Shown in pieces: positions 1 to 7,893 of a DNA stretch of 9,315 nt. Source of the DNA: an uncultured Flavobacterium sp. GTDB taxonomy: Bacteria; Bacteroidota; Bacteroidia; Flavobacteriales; Flavobacteriaceae. The number at the start of each line of letters is the position of its first letter. The stretch's first letter is position 1. The stretch lies in NCBI GenBank assembly GCA_946480635.1, contig CAMLKV010000065.1, positions 1-9,315 of the forward strand, read 5' to 3'. The notes beneath the pieces were generated by a model, which was given only the letters and a program-made list of their open reading frames with translations, was not told the origin of the DNA and did no database searches. A program made the position numbers and the translations under genes.

Positions 1-1811
1 AAGAAAAATACTCTTTGGTTGAAAAGGAATATTTCAGTCCAATTTCAAAAAGAGGATTCATAAAATACAATTACGAATTAAAAGACTCTTTGATTCTAGA
101 AAACAGAAAAGTTTTCAAGATTACATTTGAACCAAAGACAGAAAGCAAAAAAAACAAACTCTATGGCGTTCTATTCATCGATTCCGAAAAATTTAGCATT
201 GTAAAACTTGAACTTAAAGTATCAGGGCTACTAAAAGTATATTCTTTACACGAATTTGATTTTAACAAGGAATTAAACAATTGGATTCCTAAAAAAAACA
301 GCCTTACCATTAAAAAAGGAAACAGTAAATCTCCTATAAAAATTTTAGGCGAAACCATCACTTTTGAAGGCACAGATCCTAAGTTCAATCCTGAAAACAA
401 AAAATATGCTTCAGATTTTATAGAAATCAAATCGAATACAACATATTTTGAACCTCGTTTTAATCAAATTTCAAACTTAAAACAAAAAGAAACTGAAATT
501 GAAATAAACGAAAGAGCAATAACAAAAAAAGATAACTTATGGTATACTTACTTTAATGACTCTATAGATGTAAGAAGTAATCCAACATATGTTTCACTAG
601 ATAGCTTGGTTGAAAAAAGAAAGTGGGAAAATAAAATAAAAATTGGCCGTAAAGTAATAAATGGCTACTACCCTATTGGTTTTTTTGACGTGGATTTAAG
701 ATATCTAATTCGGTACAATAATTATGAAGGATTTAGAGTTGGAATTGGCGGAGTTACAAACGAAAAGCTGTCTAAAAATTACAGAATTGAAGGATATGGG
801 GCATATGGAACAAAAGATGGTTTTTTTAAAATATTCTTATCAAACGCTTACAAATTTGGAAAACAAACAGAAACCTGGTTTGGTATATCGTATAAAGATG
901 ACTTAAGTGAAATTGCAAACACGAATTTCGAAATTGACAAACGTGTCTTCAAAATTTATGACCCAAGACCTTTTAACATTAGTACATTTTACAACCACGA
1001 AACCTGGAAAGCCTTTTTAGAAACCAAAATAATTCCTAAAACACAAAGCATCTTCCAAGTAACTCATAGTTTCATCGAACCTAAATTTGACTATTTTTTC
1101 GAAAATAGAGGTATCTTATATGATGATTTTTATTCGACTGTATTCACTGCATCTTTACAATGGAATCCGTTTAGTAAGTTTATGCAAACACCAAGTGGAA
1201 AAATCGAAGTCGAGAAAAAGTATCCTAAATTTACTTTTCAGTTTTCTCAATCTTTGGACGGTATATGGAATAATTATTTCGATTTTGGGAAGTTTGAATT
1301 CAGGTTCGATTATCAGAAAAAATTCAATTCAAATCATAAGATTTCTTTTTTGGCAGAGACAGGTTATGCTTATGGTGATTTGCCAATTACCCATTTGTAC
1401 AATCATTCTCCTAACAATCTCAATAAAAACAAAATTCTAAAAAGAATAACTTTTGCAGGAAGGGATAGTTTTGAAACGATGTTTTACAATGAATTCTTTT
1501 CTAACAAACATGCCTTTTTTCAATTAGAACATCAATTCCCTAAATTGGAAATTTCAAAAAGAATAAACCCTATTTTTTCGTTAGTAAGTCGTTATGGTAT
1601 AGGAACTTTAGACAACAAAGAACAGCATAAGAATTTCTATTTTAAAACTCTTGATAAAGGATTTTTGGAATCAGGTTTTGAACTTAATCAAATTTATCGA
1701 GGTATAGGTTTCACAGCAACATACAAATATGGCGCTAACCATTTACCTCAATTTGAGGACAATATAGCTATAAAACTAAGCGTTCAAATTAATTTAGGTT
1801 TTGATAATTAA
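1..1811 (+). CDS. DUF5686-family outer-membrane beta-barrel protein, 5' end outside window
   Basis: The reading frame (first full codon at 3) is open at the left edge, so the gene begins upstream; the TTG at 15 is an internal Leu codon, not a start. About 602 residues are visible. Counting from that TTG codon, residues 238-249 (EGFRVGIGGVTN) and 260-272 (GYGAYGTKDGFFK) match the signature of the Bacteroidota DUF5686 family. The rest alternates hydrophobic and polar residues and is rich in Tyr, Phe and Trp, as in an outer-membrane barrel. Family members usually carry a signal peptide and a carboxypeptidase-regulatory-like beta-sandwich domain before this part; that would be the missing N-terminus. 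The molecular function of the family is not established. The last 18 bp overlap the end of the convergent antiporter gene, and no hairpin terminator is visible there. The family call is firm; any function beyond outer-membrane location is inference. Confidence 0.88.
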   Translation, partial: EKYSLVEKEYFSPISKRGFIKYNYELKDSLILENRKVFKITFEPKTESKKNKLYGVLFIDSEKFSIVKLELKVSGLLKVYSLHEFDFNKELNNWIPKKNSLTIKKGNSKSPIKILGETITFEGTDPKFNPENKKYASDFIEIKSNTTYFEPRFNQISNLKQKETEIEINERAITKKDNLWYTYFNDSIDVRSNPTYVSLDSLVEKRKWENKIKIGRKVINGYYPIGFFDVDLRYLIRYNNYEGFRVGIGGVTNEKLSKNYRIEGYGAYGTKDGFFKIFLSNAYKFGKQTETWFGISYKDDLSEIANTNFEIDKRVFKIYDPRPFNISTFYNHETWKAFLETKIIPKTQSIFQVTHSFIEPKFDYFFENRGILYDDFYSTVFTASLQWNPFSKFMQTPSGKIEVEKKYPKFTFQFSQSLDGIWNNYFDFGKFEFRFDYQKKFNSNHKISFLAETGYAYGDLPITHLYNHSPNNLNKNKILKRITFAGRDSFETMFYNEFFSNKHAFFQLEHQFPKLEISKRINPIFSLVSRYGIGTLDNKEQHKNFYFKTLDKGFLESGFELNQIYRGIGFTATYKYGANHLPQFEDNIAIKLSVQINLGFDN

Positions 1812-4067
1812 AACCGAAGGAACATTAGAAAGCCATTCTTTTTGCGAATCGACTAATTTTTTCCAACTTTCTAAACTTATTATCATTAAGTCTTGTTTAA
1901 TCAAGAAATCTTTTTCAAGACCTTTCTCACTCATTATTGATACATTCTGTGGAAAGTTTAATTCTAGTGAATGAACCGCCGATTTAAGTAAAAAATTATT
2001 CTCTATTTGTCCTTTTACATCTACAACATTTACTTGCGAGTTATTATTAAAAACAAATCGTTGAATATAATCCGCTAAAAAAGCATCCTCAACACTAAAA
2101 ATTGGCACAAAAATTTTATCTGTATCATGAAAATCGTTATCAATCAATATCCCAATTGGCATTTTGTTTTTAGCAATAATCTGACGTGTTCTTTCATCAA
2201 AAATTGAATTTTCAAATAGTCCTTCTTTACCAGTAATTTTGTCCAACAATCTGTCTGGATTAATAATTCTAGTCGTAAAACCAAGAACTTTACCTAATAG
2301 CGTTCCTTCAAAAATCGATTTCCCAAGCCCAACAAGTAGTAAGTCGTAATCACCATGTGAAGCTATATCAGCAATATCATTTTCGATATCAACTGTAGCT
2401 TTGAAAATAGTACTTATTTCTTGCCCCATATCTTTCGATTGCTCCAATATAGGCGTAAAGGTTTCCTTTTCGTATTCTTCAATATTAAAACCGTGCATTT
2501 CGTCACTCAATGTTAAATGCATTGCCGTAATAGAAGAAGTATCTTTTTGCTTTTTCGTAAGATTGTTGGCTAACCTAAGAAGTGATTTCCCTTTCTCTAA
2601 ATTACCAAATGAGATGAGTATTTTAAATTTATTTAAGAATTTAGCTTCTTCAACAACCGAAAGCTCTTCTTTCGATTTGAACACATGATTGATCAAATCC
2701 AATGCAGGACCAGTCATAAATGTTGTAACCAAAGCCATGATAACCATCATCGTAAAAACTTCTGAAGTAAGCACTCCCAAATCAAAACCAATATTTAAAA
2801 CCACAAGTTCCATTAATCCTCGAGTGTTCATTAATGCTCCAATAGTTAAACTCTCTTTCCAGCTTTGTCCCACAAATTTTGCCGCAATTGCACTTCCAAC
2901 AAATTTTCCAACAACAGCAACTAAAATTATAAATCCAGTAACTTTCAATAAGTAAGGATCATTTATAAGTCCTATTTGTGTGCGTAAACCTGTGAATACA
3001 AAAAACAGAGGAAGTAAAAGTAAAACTGAAACATCTTCTACTTTTTCTATGAATATATTTCTGAATTTAGAAATATCAGGCATAATCGCTCCCATCATAA
3101 AAGCCCCAAATAATGCATGGATTCCAATAACTTCAGTTGCATAAGAAGATATTATCAATGTTAAAAAGAAAATAGCCACAACAGGTTTACTTAAGCTCCC
3201 ATTGTTTGAATACAAATCACCTACACGCTTTAAGAATGGTTTAACTAAAAATAACATCGCTAAAACATAAAGCAGAGCAAGACCAATAACATATAAAGAA
3301 CTAATAAAAGAACCAGCTTTTACAATGGCAATTACAGCTGCTAGTAAATACCATGCTGTAATATCATCGGCAGCAGCACAGGTAATGGCAATTGATCCTA
3401 ATCGTGTTTTATGAATTCCTCTTTCCTGAACAATTCTTGCTAGAACAGGAAATGCAGTTATACTCATGGCGATTCCCATGAACAAACTAAACGACAAAAA
3501 TTCGACACCTTCTGGGGCGAATTTGTTATATATAAAATAGGCTAGACTAATCCCCAATGCGAAAGGAAATACAATGCTGGCATGACTAATAACCACAGCA
3601 TCATTAGCTTTGTTTTTTAGTACTTTCAAGTCTAATTCCATTCCTATCACGAACATAAAAAGAATAAGACCTATCTGACTTAAAAACTGAAGATTACCTA
3701 GAGATTCTTTTGGAAATAAAACGAGTGAAAACTCAGGAAAATACATCCCTAACAACGATGGTCCTAAAAAAATTCCCGCAATAATTTCACCAATTACAGA
3801 AGGTTGACCAATCTTTTTAAAAATCCAACCAAAGAAACGAGCTACAATAATAATTGTAATTATTTGAGCTAATAAAATAGCTAGCGGATGTTGTAAATTA
3901 TGAAACAATCCTTCTAAAAACTGATCCCATTGTGTGTGCTTTGAAGTGGGGGCAACCACTTTACGCCCTATTTCGAGATTTTTACCCTGACCAACAACCC
4001 AATACATTAACGAAATAAAACCTCCTGTAATGGTAAAATAAAAAATTGCGTTTTTTAGTTTTTTCAT
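1794..4067 (-). CDS. CPA2-family cation:proton antiporter, CHX-like, with C-terminal USP-like region
   Basis: This 757-residue inner-membrane protein probably exchanges K+ or Na+ for H+. One hydrophobic helix (residues 8-25) and a polar linker (about 27-58) precede the Na+/H+ exchanger domain (about 60-460, multiple membrane segments). Visible motifs are GPSLLG (102-107), the double Asp of electrogenic CPA2 carriers at D234-D235 (AADD), GIHALFGAFMMG (315-326), and ALMNTRGLMELVVLNIG (411-427), which is strikingly like plant CHX and fungal Kha1 exchangers. The soluble tail (about 470-757) has two halves with Rossmann/USP-like strands: 481-489 and DYDLLLVGLG (573-582), then MPIGILIDN (636-644), DLMIISLESW (726-735) and SVLIIKT at the end. 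Such tails are thought to be regulatory. The ATG at 4067 is followed by MKK and a hydrophobic helix; GAAAAG 4 bases upstream may be a weak ribosome site. I see no convincing promoter. The ion specificity cannot be read from sequence. Confidence 0.93.
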   Translation of the reverse strand: MKKLKNAIFYFTITGGFISLMYWVVGQGKNLEIGRKVVAPTSKHTQWDQFLEGLFHNLQHPLAILLAQIITIIIVARFFGWIFKKIGQPSVIGEIIAGIFLGPSLLGMYFPEFSLVLFPKESLGNLQFLSQIGLILFMFVIGMELDLKVLKNKANDAVVISHASIVFPFALGISLAYFIYNKFAPEGVEFLSFSLFMGIAMSITAFPVLARIVQERGIHKTRLGSIAITCAAADDITAWYLLAAVIAIVKAGSFISSLYVIGLALLYVLAMLFLVKPFLKRVGDLYSNNGSLSKPVVAIFFLTLIISSYATEVIGIHALFGAFMMGAIMPDISKFRNIFIEKVEDVSVLLLLPLFFVFTGLRTQIGLINDPYLLKVTGFIILVAVVGKFVGSAIAAKFVGQSWKESLTIGALMNTRGLMELVVLNIGFDLGVLTSEVFTMMVIMALVTTFMTGPALDLINHVFKSKEELSVVEEAKFLNKFKILISFGNLEKGKSLLRLANNLTKKQKDTSSITAMHLTLSDEMHGFNIEEYEKETFTPILEQSKDMGQEISTIFKATVDIENDIADIASHGDYDLLLVGLGKSIFEGTLLGKVLGFTTRIINPDRLLDKITGKEGLFENSIFDERTRQIIAKNKMPIGILIDNDFHDTDKIFVPIFSVEDAFLADYIQRFVFNNNSQVNVVDVKGQIENNFLLKSAVHSLELNFPQNVSIMSEKGLEKDFLIKQDLMIISLESWKKLVDSQKEWLSNVPSVLIIKT

Positions 4068-4215
4068 TGCTTTTCAAGTAAAAATATATCGACAAATATG
4101 GTAAAATAACGCCTTATATAAAAGCGAACTTTGAATTAATCACATAAATTTAATACCTCAAAGCTGTAATAGTTAAAAGTTTCAGTATAAAACCTTCTAA
4201 TTTGCTTGTTTTGCT

Positions 4216-4223
4216 TAACTTTG
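4216..4223 (+). promoter_or_regulatory. Candidate -7 box of the RND transporter gene
   Basis: TAACTTTG fits the Bacteroidota -7 consensus TAnnTTTG exactly. It lies 18 bp before the ATG at 4242, which would give a short leader of roughly a dozen bases. The expected -33 TTTG is not found at 17-23 bp spacing; the nearest TTTG (4201-4204) is only 11 bp away, so this is a partial promoter match. Confidence 0.45.
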
Positions 4224-4241
4224 CACCTCTTTTTATTTTTT

Positions 4242-6665
4242 ATGAAAAAACTTTTGAGTATTGGTTTTTGGGAGTTAATTGCCCGTTTAATTTTAAGAAA
4301 CAGAATTGCAATTTTAATTGGAATACTTTTAGTAACCATTTTATTTGCCCTACAGTGGAATAAAATTAAATTCACACATACCGAAGCTAATTTAATTCCT
4401 GCTGATGACAAGGTAAATGTTGACTACAATAATTTCTTAGATAAGTTTGGTGAAGAAGGAAACTTAATCATCATTGCCACAAAAGATAAAAAGCTATTTA
4501 CTCCTCAAGCCTTTAAAGCTTGGGAAGAAATGATGACTAAAATTCAATCAGACAACGAAGTTGATTTAGTTATTTCAGTAGACAACTTGAAAAAATTATC
4601 TAAAAACGATTCCTTAGAATCATTCGAATTAAAAAATCTTGTTGATAATTCAAAAATAAACGACCCTAAGTATTTATTATCTCTTAGAGAAGATTTGCTA
4701 AATAATTTACCTTTTTATGAAGGGTTATTGTTTAACAAAAAATCGGGAGCAATAAGATCTGCAATTTATTTGGACAAAAAAATTGTCAATACAAAAATTC
4801 GTAGAGATTATGTCCTCTTTAAACTAATCCCTGAGATTGAAAAATTTGAAAACAAAACTGGAATAGATTTAAGAGCTTCTGGTATGCCATACATCAGAAC
4901 TTTAAATGCGAAAACGATAATTGATGAAATAGGCTTATTTATTGGAGCTGCTTTATTAATTACTGGTTTAATCTTTTTCTTTTTCTTTAGATCTTTTAGA
5001 GCAACATTAATTTCATTAATTATTGTAATCATTGGAGTTATGTGGTCTTTTGGATTACTTGGCTTGTTAGGTTATGAAATTACAGTATTAACAGCATTAG
5101 TCCCAACACTAGTAATTGTTATAGGAATACCAAACTGTATATTCTTAATTAACAAATACCATCAGGAATATGCAAAGCATTCAAACAAAGCAAAAGCATT
5201 ACAACGAGTAATCACTAAAACAGGTACAGCTACATTGATGACAAACCTAACCACAGCATTAGGTTTTGCAACTTTTATTGCTACCAACAACACATTATTA
5301 GTTGAATTCGGTGTAATCACATCAATTAATATCTTAGCAATTTACCTACTTTGTTTACTTATACTCCCAATATTCTTTAGTTATACTCCAGCACCTGTTG
5401 CAAGACATTTAGGCCATTTAGAAAGAGAATACCTAACAGCATTTTTTAAATGGATTGTAGATACTGTAAAGTACAATCGAGTTGGAGTTTATGCTGTTGC
5501 CGTTTCATTATTGATAATTGGGATGATTGGTATACATCGAATAAAAATCTCAGGCAGTATCATAGAAGATATGCCTAAGAAAACAGCCTTTTTTGATGAT
5601 ATTCGTTTCTTTGAAAAAGAATTTGACGGCGTAATGCCTCTTGAGATAATGATTGATACCAAAAGAAAAAAAGGTGTTATGAAATTATCCACACTAAAAA
5701 GAATGGAAGATCTTCAGGAAACTATTGGAGAAATTCCTGAACTTTCTAAACCATTATCTGTAGTTAATTTGGTCAAATATTCCAAACAAGCATATTACAA
5801 CGGTAATCCAGAATATTATGAATTACCAACATCACAAGAACAATCTTTCATACTTTCTTACGCTAAAAATGCAACTAAGAATTCGAAAGAGAATTTAATG
5901 AAAAGCTATGTAGACTCTACTGGTCAATATGCACGTATTACAGCTTTTATAAAAGATGAAAATGGTGAAAAAATGGATGCTATAGAAAGTCAGATAAGAG
6001 CAAAAGCAGACAAACTTTTCCCTCCTTCTAAATATGAAGTTATCATCACAGGAAAACCTTCAGTATTTCAAAAAGGAACAAAATACTTACTAGACAACTT
6101 ATTGTCTTCATTACTAATGGCCTTTGGCTTAACAGCAGGATTAGTAGCACTTATGTTCCGTTCATTCAAAATGGTATTGGTTTCAATCATTCCAAACTTA
6201 TTACCTTTATTGATGACTGCAGGACTAATGGGTTTCTTAAACATTCCATTAAAACCATCTACAATTTTAGTTTTCGGAATTGCATTCGGAATGTCTGTCG
6301 ACGACACTCTTCGTTTCCTTGCTCAATACCGACTGGAATTATCACGAAACGATTGGAAGATTAAAAAATCTGTTTTCGCAACTTTTGATGACGCTGGAAT
6401 AAGCATGTTTTATACTTCCATTGTATTATTCTTTGGTTTCTCAGTGTTTATGTTATCAAGTTTTGGAGGAACAGTTGCTCTTGGAGGATTAGTCGCCTTA
6501 ACACTTAGTTTCGGAATGCTTTCAAATTTAGTATTACTACCATCATTAGTACTTTCCTTAAACAGAACCCTTGCAAATGAGCAAGAATTCATCAAACCTA
6601 AAATCGACATTTTGGAACCAACTGATGAAGAGGTAGATGCTGTAGAGAAAAAAGATCAACCTTAA
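4242..6665 (+). CDS. RND/MMPL-superfamily transporter
   Basis: This 807-residue inner-membrane protein has the doubled RND layout: TM1 (about 22-38), a periplasmic loop (40-228), five TMs (230-380), then TM7 (414-431), a second loop (435-612) and five TMs (616-772). The size and single-chain form fit MMPL/HAE2-3-like exporters (hydrophobic, lipid or hopanoid-type substrates) rather than the roughly 1040-residue AcrB type. The second half carries GMSVDDTLRFL (683-693); D687-D688 are in the position of the proton-relay acidic residues. The matching helix of the first half reads VIGIPNCIFL (293-302), without an acidic residue. I chose the ATG at 4242 (MKKLL...). A TTG at 4206 would add 12 residues but lies upstream of the TAACTTTG box, so it would not be transcribed from it. 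There is no membrane-fusion or outer-membrane channel gene beside it. No terminator follows, so read-through into the next gene is possible. The substrate is unknown. Confidence 0.9.
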   Translation: MKKLLSIGFWELIARLILRNRIAILIGILLVTILFALQWNKIKFTHTEANLIPADDKVNVDYNNFLDKFGEEGNLIIIATKDKKLFTPQAFKAWEEMMTKIQSDNEVDLVISVDNLKKLSKNDSLESFELKNLVDNSKINDPKYLLSLREDLLNNLPFYEGLLFNKKSGAIRSAIYLDKKIVNTKIRRDYVLFKLIPEIEKFENKTGIDLRASGMPYIRTLNAKTIIDEIGLFIGAALLITGLIFFFFFRSFRATLISLIIVIIGVMWSFGLLGLLGYEITVLTALVPTLVIVIGIPNCIFLINKYHQEYAKHSNKAKALQRVITKTGTATLMTNLTTALGFATFIATNNTLLVEFGVITSINILAIYLLCLLILPIFFSYTPAPVARHLGHLEREYLTAFFKWIVDTVKYNRVGVYAVAVSLLIIGMIGIHRIKISGSIIEDMPKKTAFFDDIRFFEKEFDGVMPLEIMIDTKRKKGVMKLSTLKRMEDLQETIGEIPELSKPLSVVNLVKYSKQAYYNGNPEYYELPTSQEQSFILSYAKNATKNSKENLMKSYVDSTGQYARITAFIKDENGEKMDAIESQIRAKADKLFPPSKYEVIITGKPSVFQKGTKYLLDNLLSSLLMAFGLTAGLVALMFRSFKMVLVSIIPNLLPLLMTAGLMGFLNIPLKPSTILVFGIAFGMSVDDTLRFLAQYRLELSRNDWKIKKSVFATFDDAGISMFYTSIVLFFGFSVFMLSSFGGTVALGGLVALTLSFGMLSNLVLLPSLVLSLNRTLANEQEFIKPKIDILEPTDEEVDAVEKKDQP

Positions 6666-6689
6666 AATTAATAATTGTATTAAAATTCT

Positions 6690-6697
6690 TACTTTAG
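6690..6697 (+). promoter_or_regulatory. Weak candidate -7 box before the 6715 gene
   Basis: TACTTTAG matches TAnnTTTG at all but one fixed position and lies 17 bp before the ATG at 6715. The closest upstream TTG (6675-6677) is only 12 bp away, short of the usual 17-23 bp. It may give the 6715-7836 pair its own transcript; otherwise the pair depends on read-through from the RND gene. Confidence 0.25.
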
Positions 6698-6714
6698 TAG
6701 AAATTTAATACACA

Positions 6715-7305
6715 ATGAATAACGTTTTAATAACAGTAACCGGAGTCGAAACTGGAGAAACATATTTAGCAAAATCATATCCTGATGATGATTTTAATGA
6801 TAATGGTAAAAGAGAACTATACCAAACTCCTGTATACAAGGTTATCATTGAAAATGAAAAAAAAACAATCAAAAAGGAATGGAAAGCCTTACGTTTTATG
6901 CCTTTTTGGAACGACCCCAACAACCCCTCTTCTCACTACAAAGCAAGAGGTTGGGTAAATTCTGGATTAACAAGTGTTGACAGAAAAAAAATTACTTTAT
7001 ACGATAAGAATTACGAGGTAAGAAACACACACTCGCCTTTTGGAGGTGCATTTCAAATAAAGGGCAACTTTTTAATTCATGCTGGACCATCTGATGTCCA
7101 CGAATCAGGTTGGGGAGCTGCAGGTTGTGTAGAAATTATAGGTAGTTTTGACGATTTTAAGAAAGACATAGCAAATTTAGCTGGAATAAGCACATCAAAT
7201 CTTCATGACTCCATGCTTACTTTAGTTAAATCTGGCAAACTTTTTGTCGAGGTACAATATGCTCTTAGGCCAAATTTGAAAAACAATTTTTATTTGGAAC
7301 ATTAA
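6715..7305 (+). CDS. Putative Cys/His peptidoglycan-active protein (L,D-transpeptidase-like or DUF5675-like); candidate effector
   Basis: The protein has 196 residues, with no signal peptide or membrane segment. The N-terminus (1-45) is strand-like with an acidic stretch DDDFNDN (24-30). The notable part is residues 119-142: a hydrophobic strand, H122-A-G124, a Gly/Ser-rich loop, then A135-A136-G137-C138-V-E-I. YkuD L,D-transpeptidases use H-x(14-17)-[ST]-H-G-C, and DUF5675 proteins have a similar H-x-G...GC pattern. The His-to-Cys spacing fits, but the [ST]-H before G-C is replaced by Ala-Ala. If active, it would act on peptide stems of peptidoglycan, which needs export by a signal-less route. 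The next gene begins 15 bp after the stop and encodes an exported protein, so the two are probably one transcript. The start ATG lacks a clear ribosome site, as is common in this phylum. It could instead be a cytoplasmic or phage-derived enzyme. The gene is real; the function is a hypothesis from one motif. Confidence 0.6.
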   Translation: MNNVLITVTGVETGETYLAKSYPDDDFNDNGKRELYQTPVYKVIIENEKKTIKKEWKALRFMPFWNDPNNPSSHYKARGWVNSGLTSVDRKKITLYDKNYEVRNTHSPFGGAFQIKGNFLIHAGPSDVHESGWGAAGCVEIIGSFDDFKKDIANLAGISTSNLHDSMLTLVKSGKLFVEVQYALRPNLKNNFYLEH

Positions 7306-7320
7306 TTCAATCTTTAAATT

Positions 7321-7836
7321 ATGAAACCTACTATAACATTCCTCTTTTTCTTATTTATTACATGTGCAAATTGTCAGGTAAACACAAACTATGAAGTCTT
7401 AAACAGAGTTGATTACGGAAACATAAAAACCAACAAACCTTTAAAAAAATATACTAGACCAGAACAATATAATTTGCGTTTTTCAAAATCTGTAGCATCA
7501 ACACTTTCAAGAGATTTTTTTGAAAAAGTTGAAAAAATAAGCTACACTCATGAATCCGCTTCTTTCAAAAAAAAAGACACAATAAACTATGTAGTCTATG
7601 ATTATCTTCTAAAAAAAGATGTTAATATAAATGAATTAAAAAGCAATATAAACTTAGGAATAAAAAGCATAAGTGGTTATAAAGCTCCTACCACATGCAT
7701 TACTTTTTTAAACCAAGACAAGATAACCTGTGCATGCAGATTCTCTCTAGAAGAAAGCTTCCTAAAAGACGAAGATTTTGTTAATTCAATCAAAGAGAAT
7801 ACAGAAAAACGTCTTAAATCAACTAAAGCAAAATAA
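7321..7836 (+). CDS. Small exported protein of unknown family; candidate immunity partner of the 6715 gene product
   Basis: The 171-residue product begins with a signal peptide: M-K-P, a hydrophobic core (about 5-14), then A-N-C before Gln19. Cleavage before Q19 fits signal peptidase I, with Q at +1 as is frequent in Bacteroidota. Cys15 and Cys18 do not sit in a good lipobox, so a soluble periplasmic protein is more likely than a lipoprotein. The mature chain is Lys-rich with a basic C-terminus (RLKSTKAK) and has three Cys, at 126, 137 and 139; C-A-C (137-139) is an unusual close pair that might form a disulfide or bind metal. I recognise no family. It starts 15 bp after the preceding stop and is followed by a strong terminator, so it is the last gene of the unit. 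An exported small protein directly behind a putative cell-wall enzyme suggests an inhibitor or immunity role; this is inferred from context only. Confidence 0.6.
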   Translation: MKPTITFLFFLFITCANCQVNTNYEVLNRVDYGNIKTNKPLKKYTRPEQYNLRFSKSVASTLSRDFFEKVEKISYTHESASFKKKDTINYVVYDYLLKKDVNINELKSNINLGIKSISGYKAPTTCITFLNQDKITCACRFSLEESFLKDEDFVNSIKENTEKRLKSTKAK

Positions 7837-7844
7837 CGAAACAA

Positions 7845-7872
7845 AAAAAGAGCGCTTATTAGCGCTCTTTTT
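7845..7872. terminator. Bidirectional intrinsic terminator
   Basis: GAGCGC (7850-7855) pairs with GCGCTC (7862-7867); T7856-A7861 closes a four-base loop, and A7845-7849 pairs with T7868-7872. The stem is preceded by an A-run and followed by a T-run, so both strands read as hairpin plus U-tract. It lies 8 bp after the stop at 7836 (+) and 21 bp past the stop of the convergent lipoprotein gene (-), so it can serve both. Confidence 0.9.
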
Positions 7873-7893
7873 GGTATGATTTGGGGCAAATAA

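Noticed and set aside
2401..2955. Two plus-strand open frames opposite the antiporter gene
   Set aside because: They are antisense to a well-supported coding region and show no recognisable protein features.
4206..4241. TTG start extending the RND transporter by 12 residues
   Set aside because: It lies before the TAACTTTG promoter box, and the ATG at 4242 gives a normal Met-Lys-Lys start.
4136..4411. Minus-strand open frame across the divergent promoter region
   Set aside because: It overlaps the start of the RND gene antisense, has low-complexity Lys/Ile content and no family resemblance.
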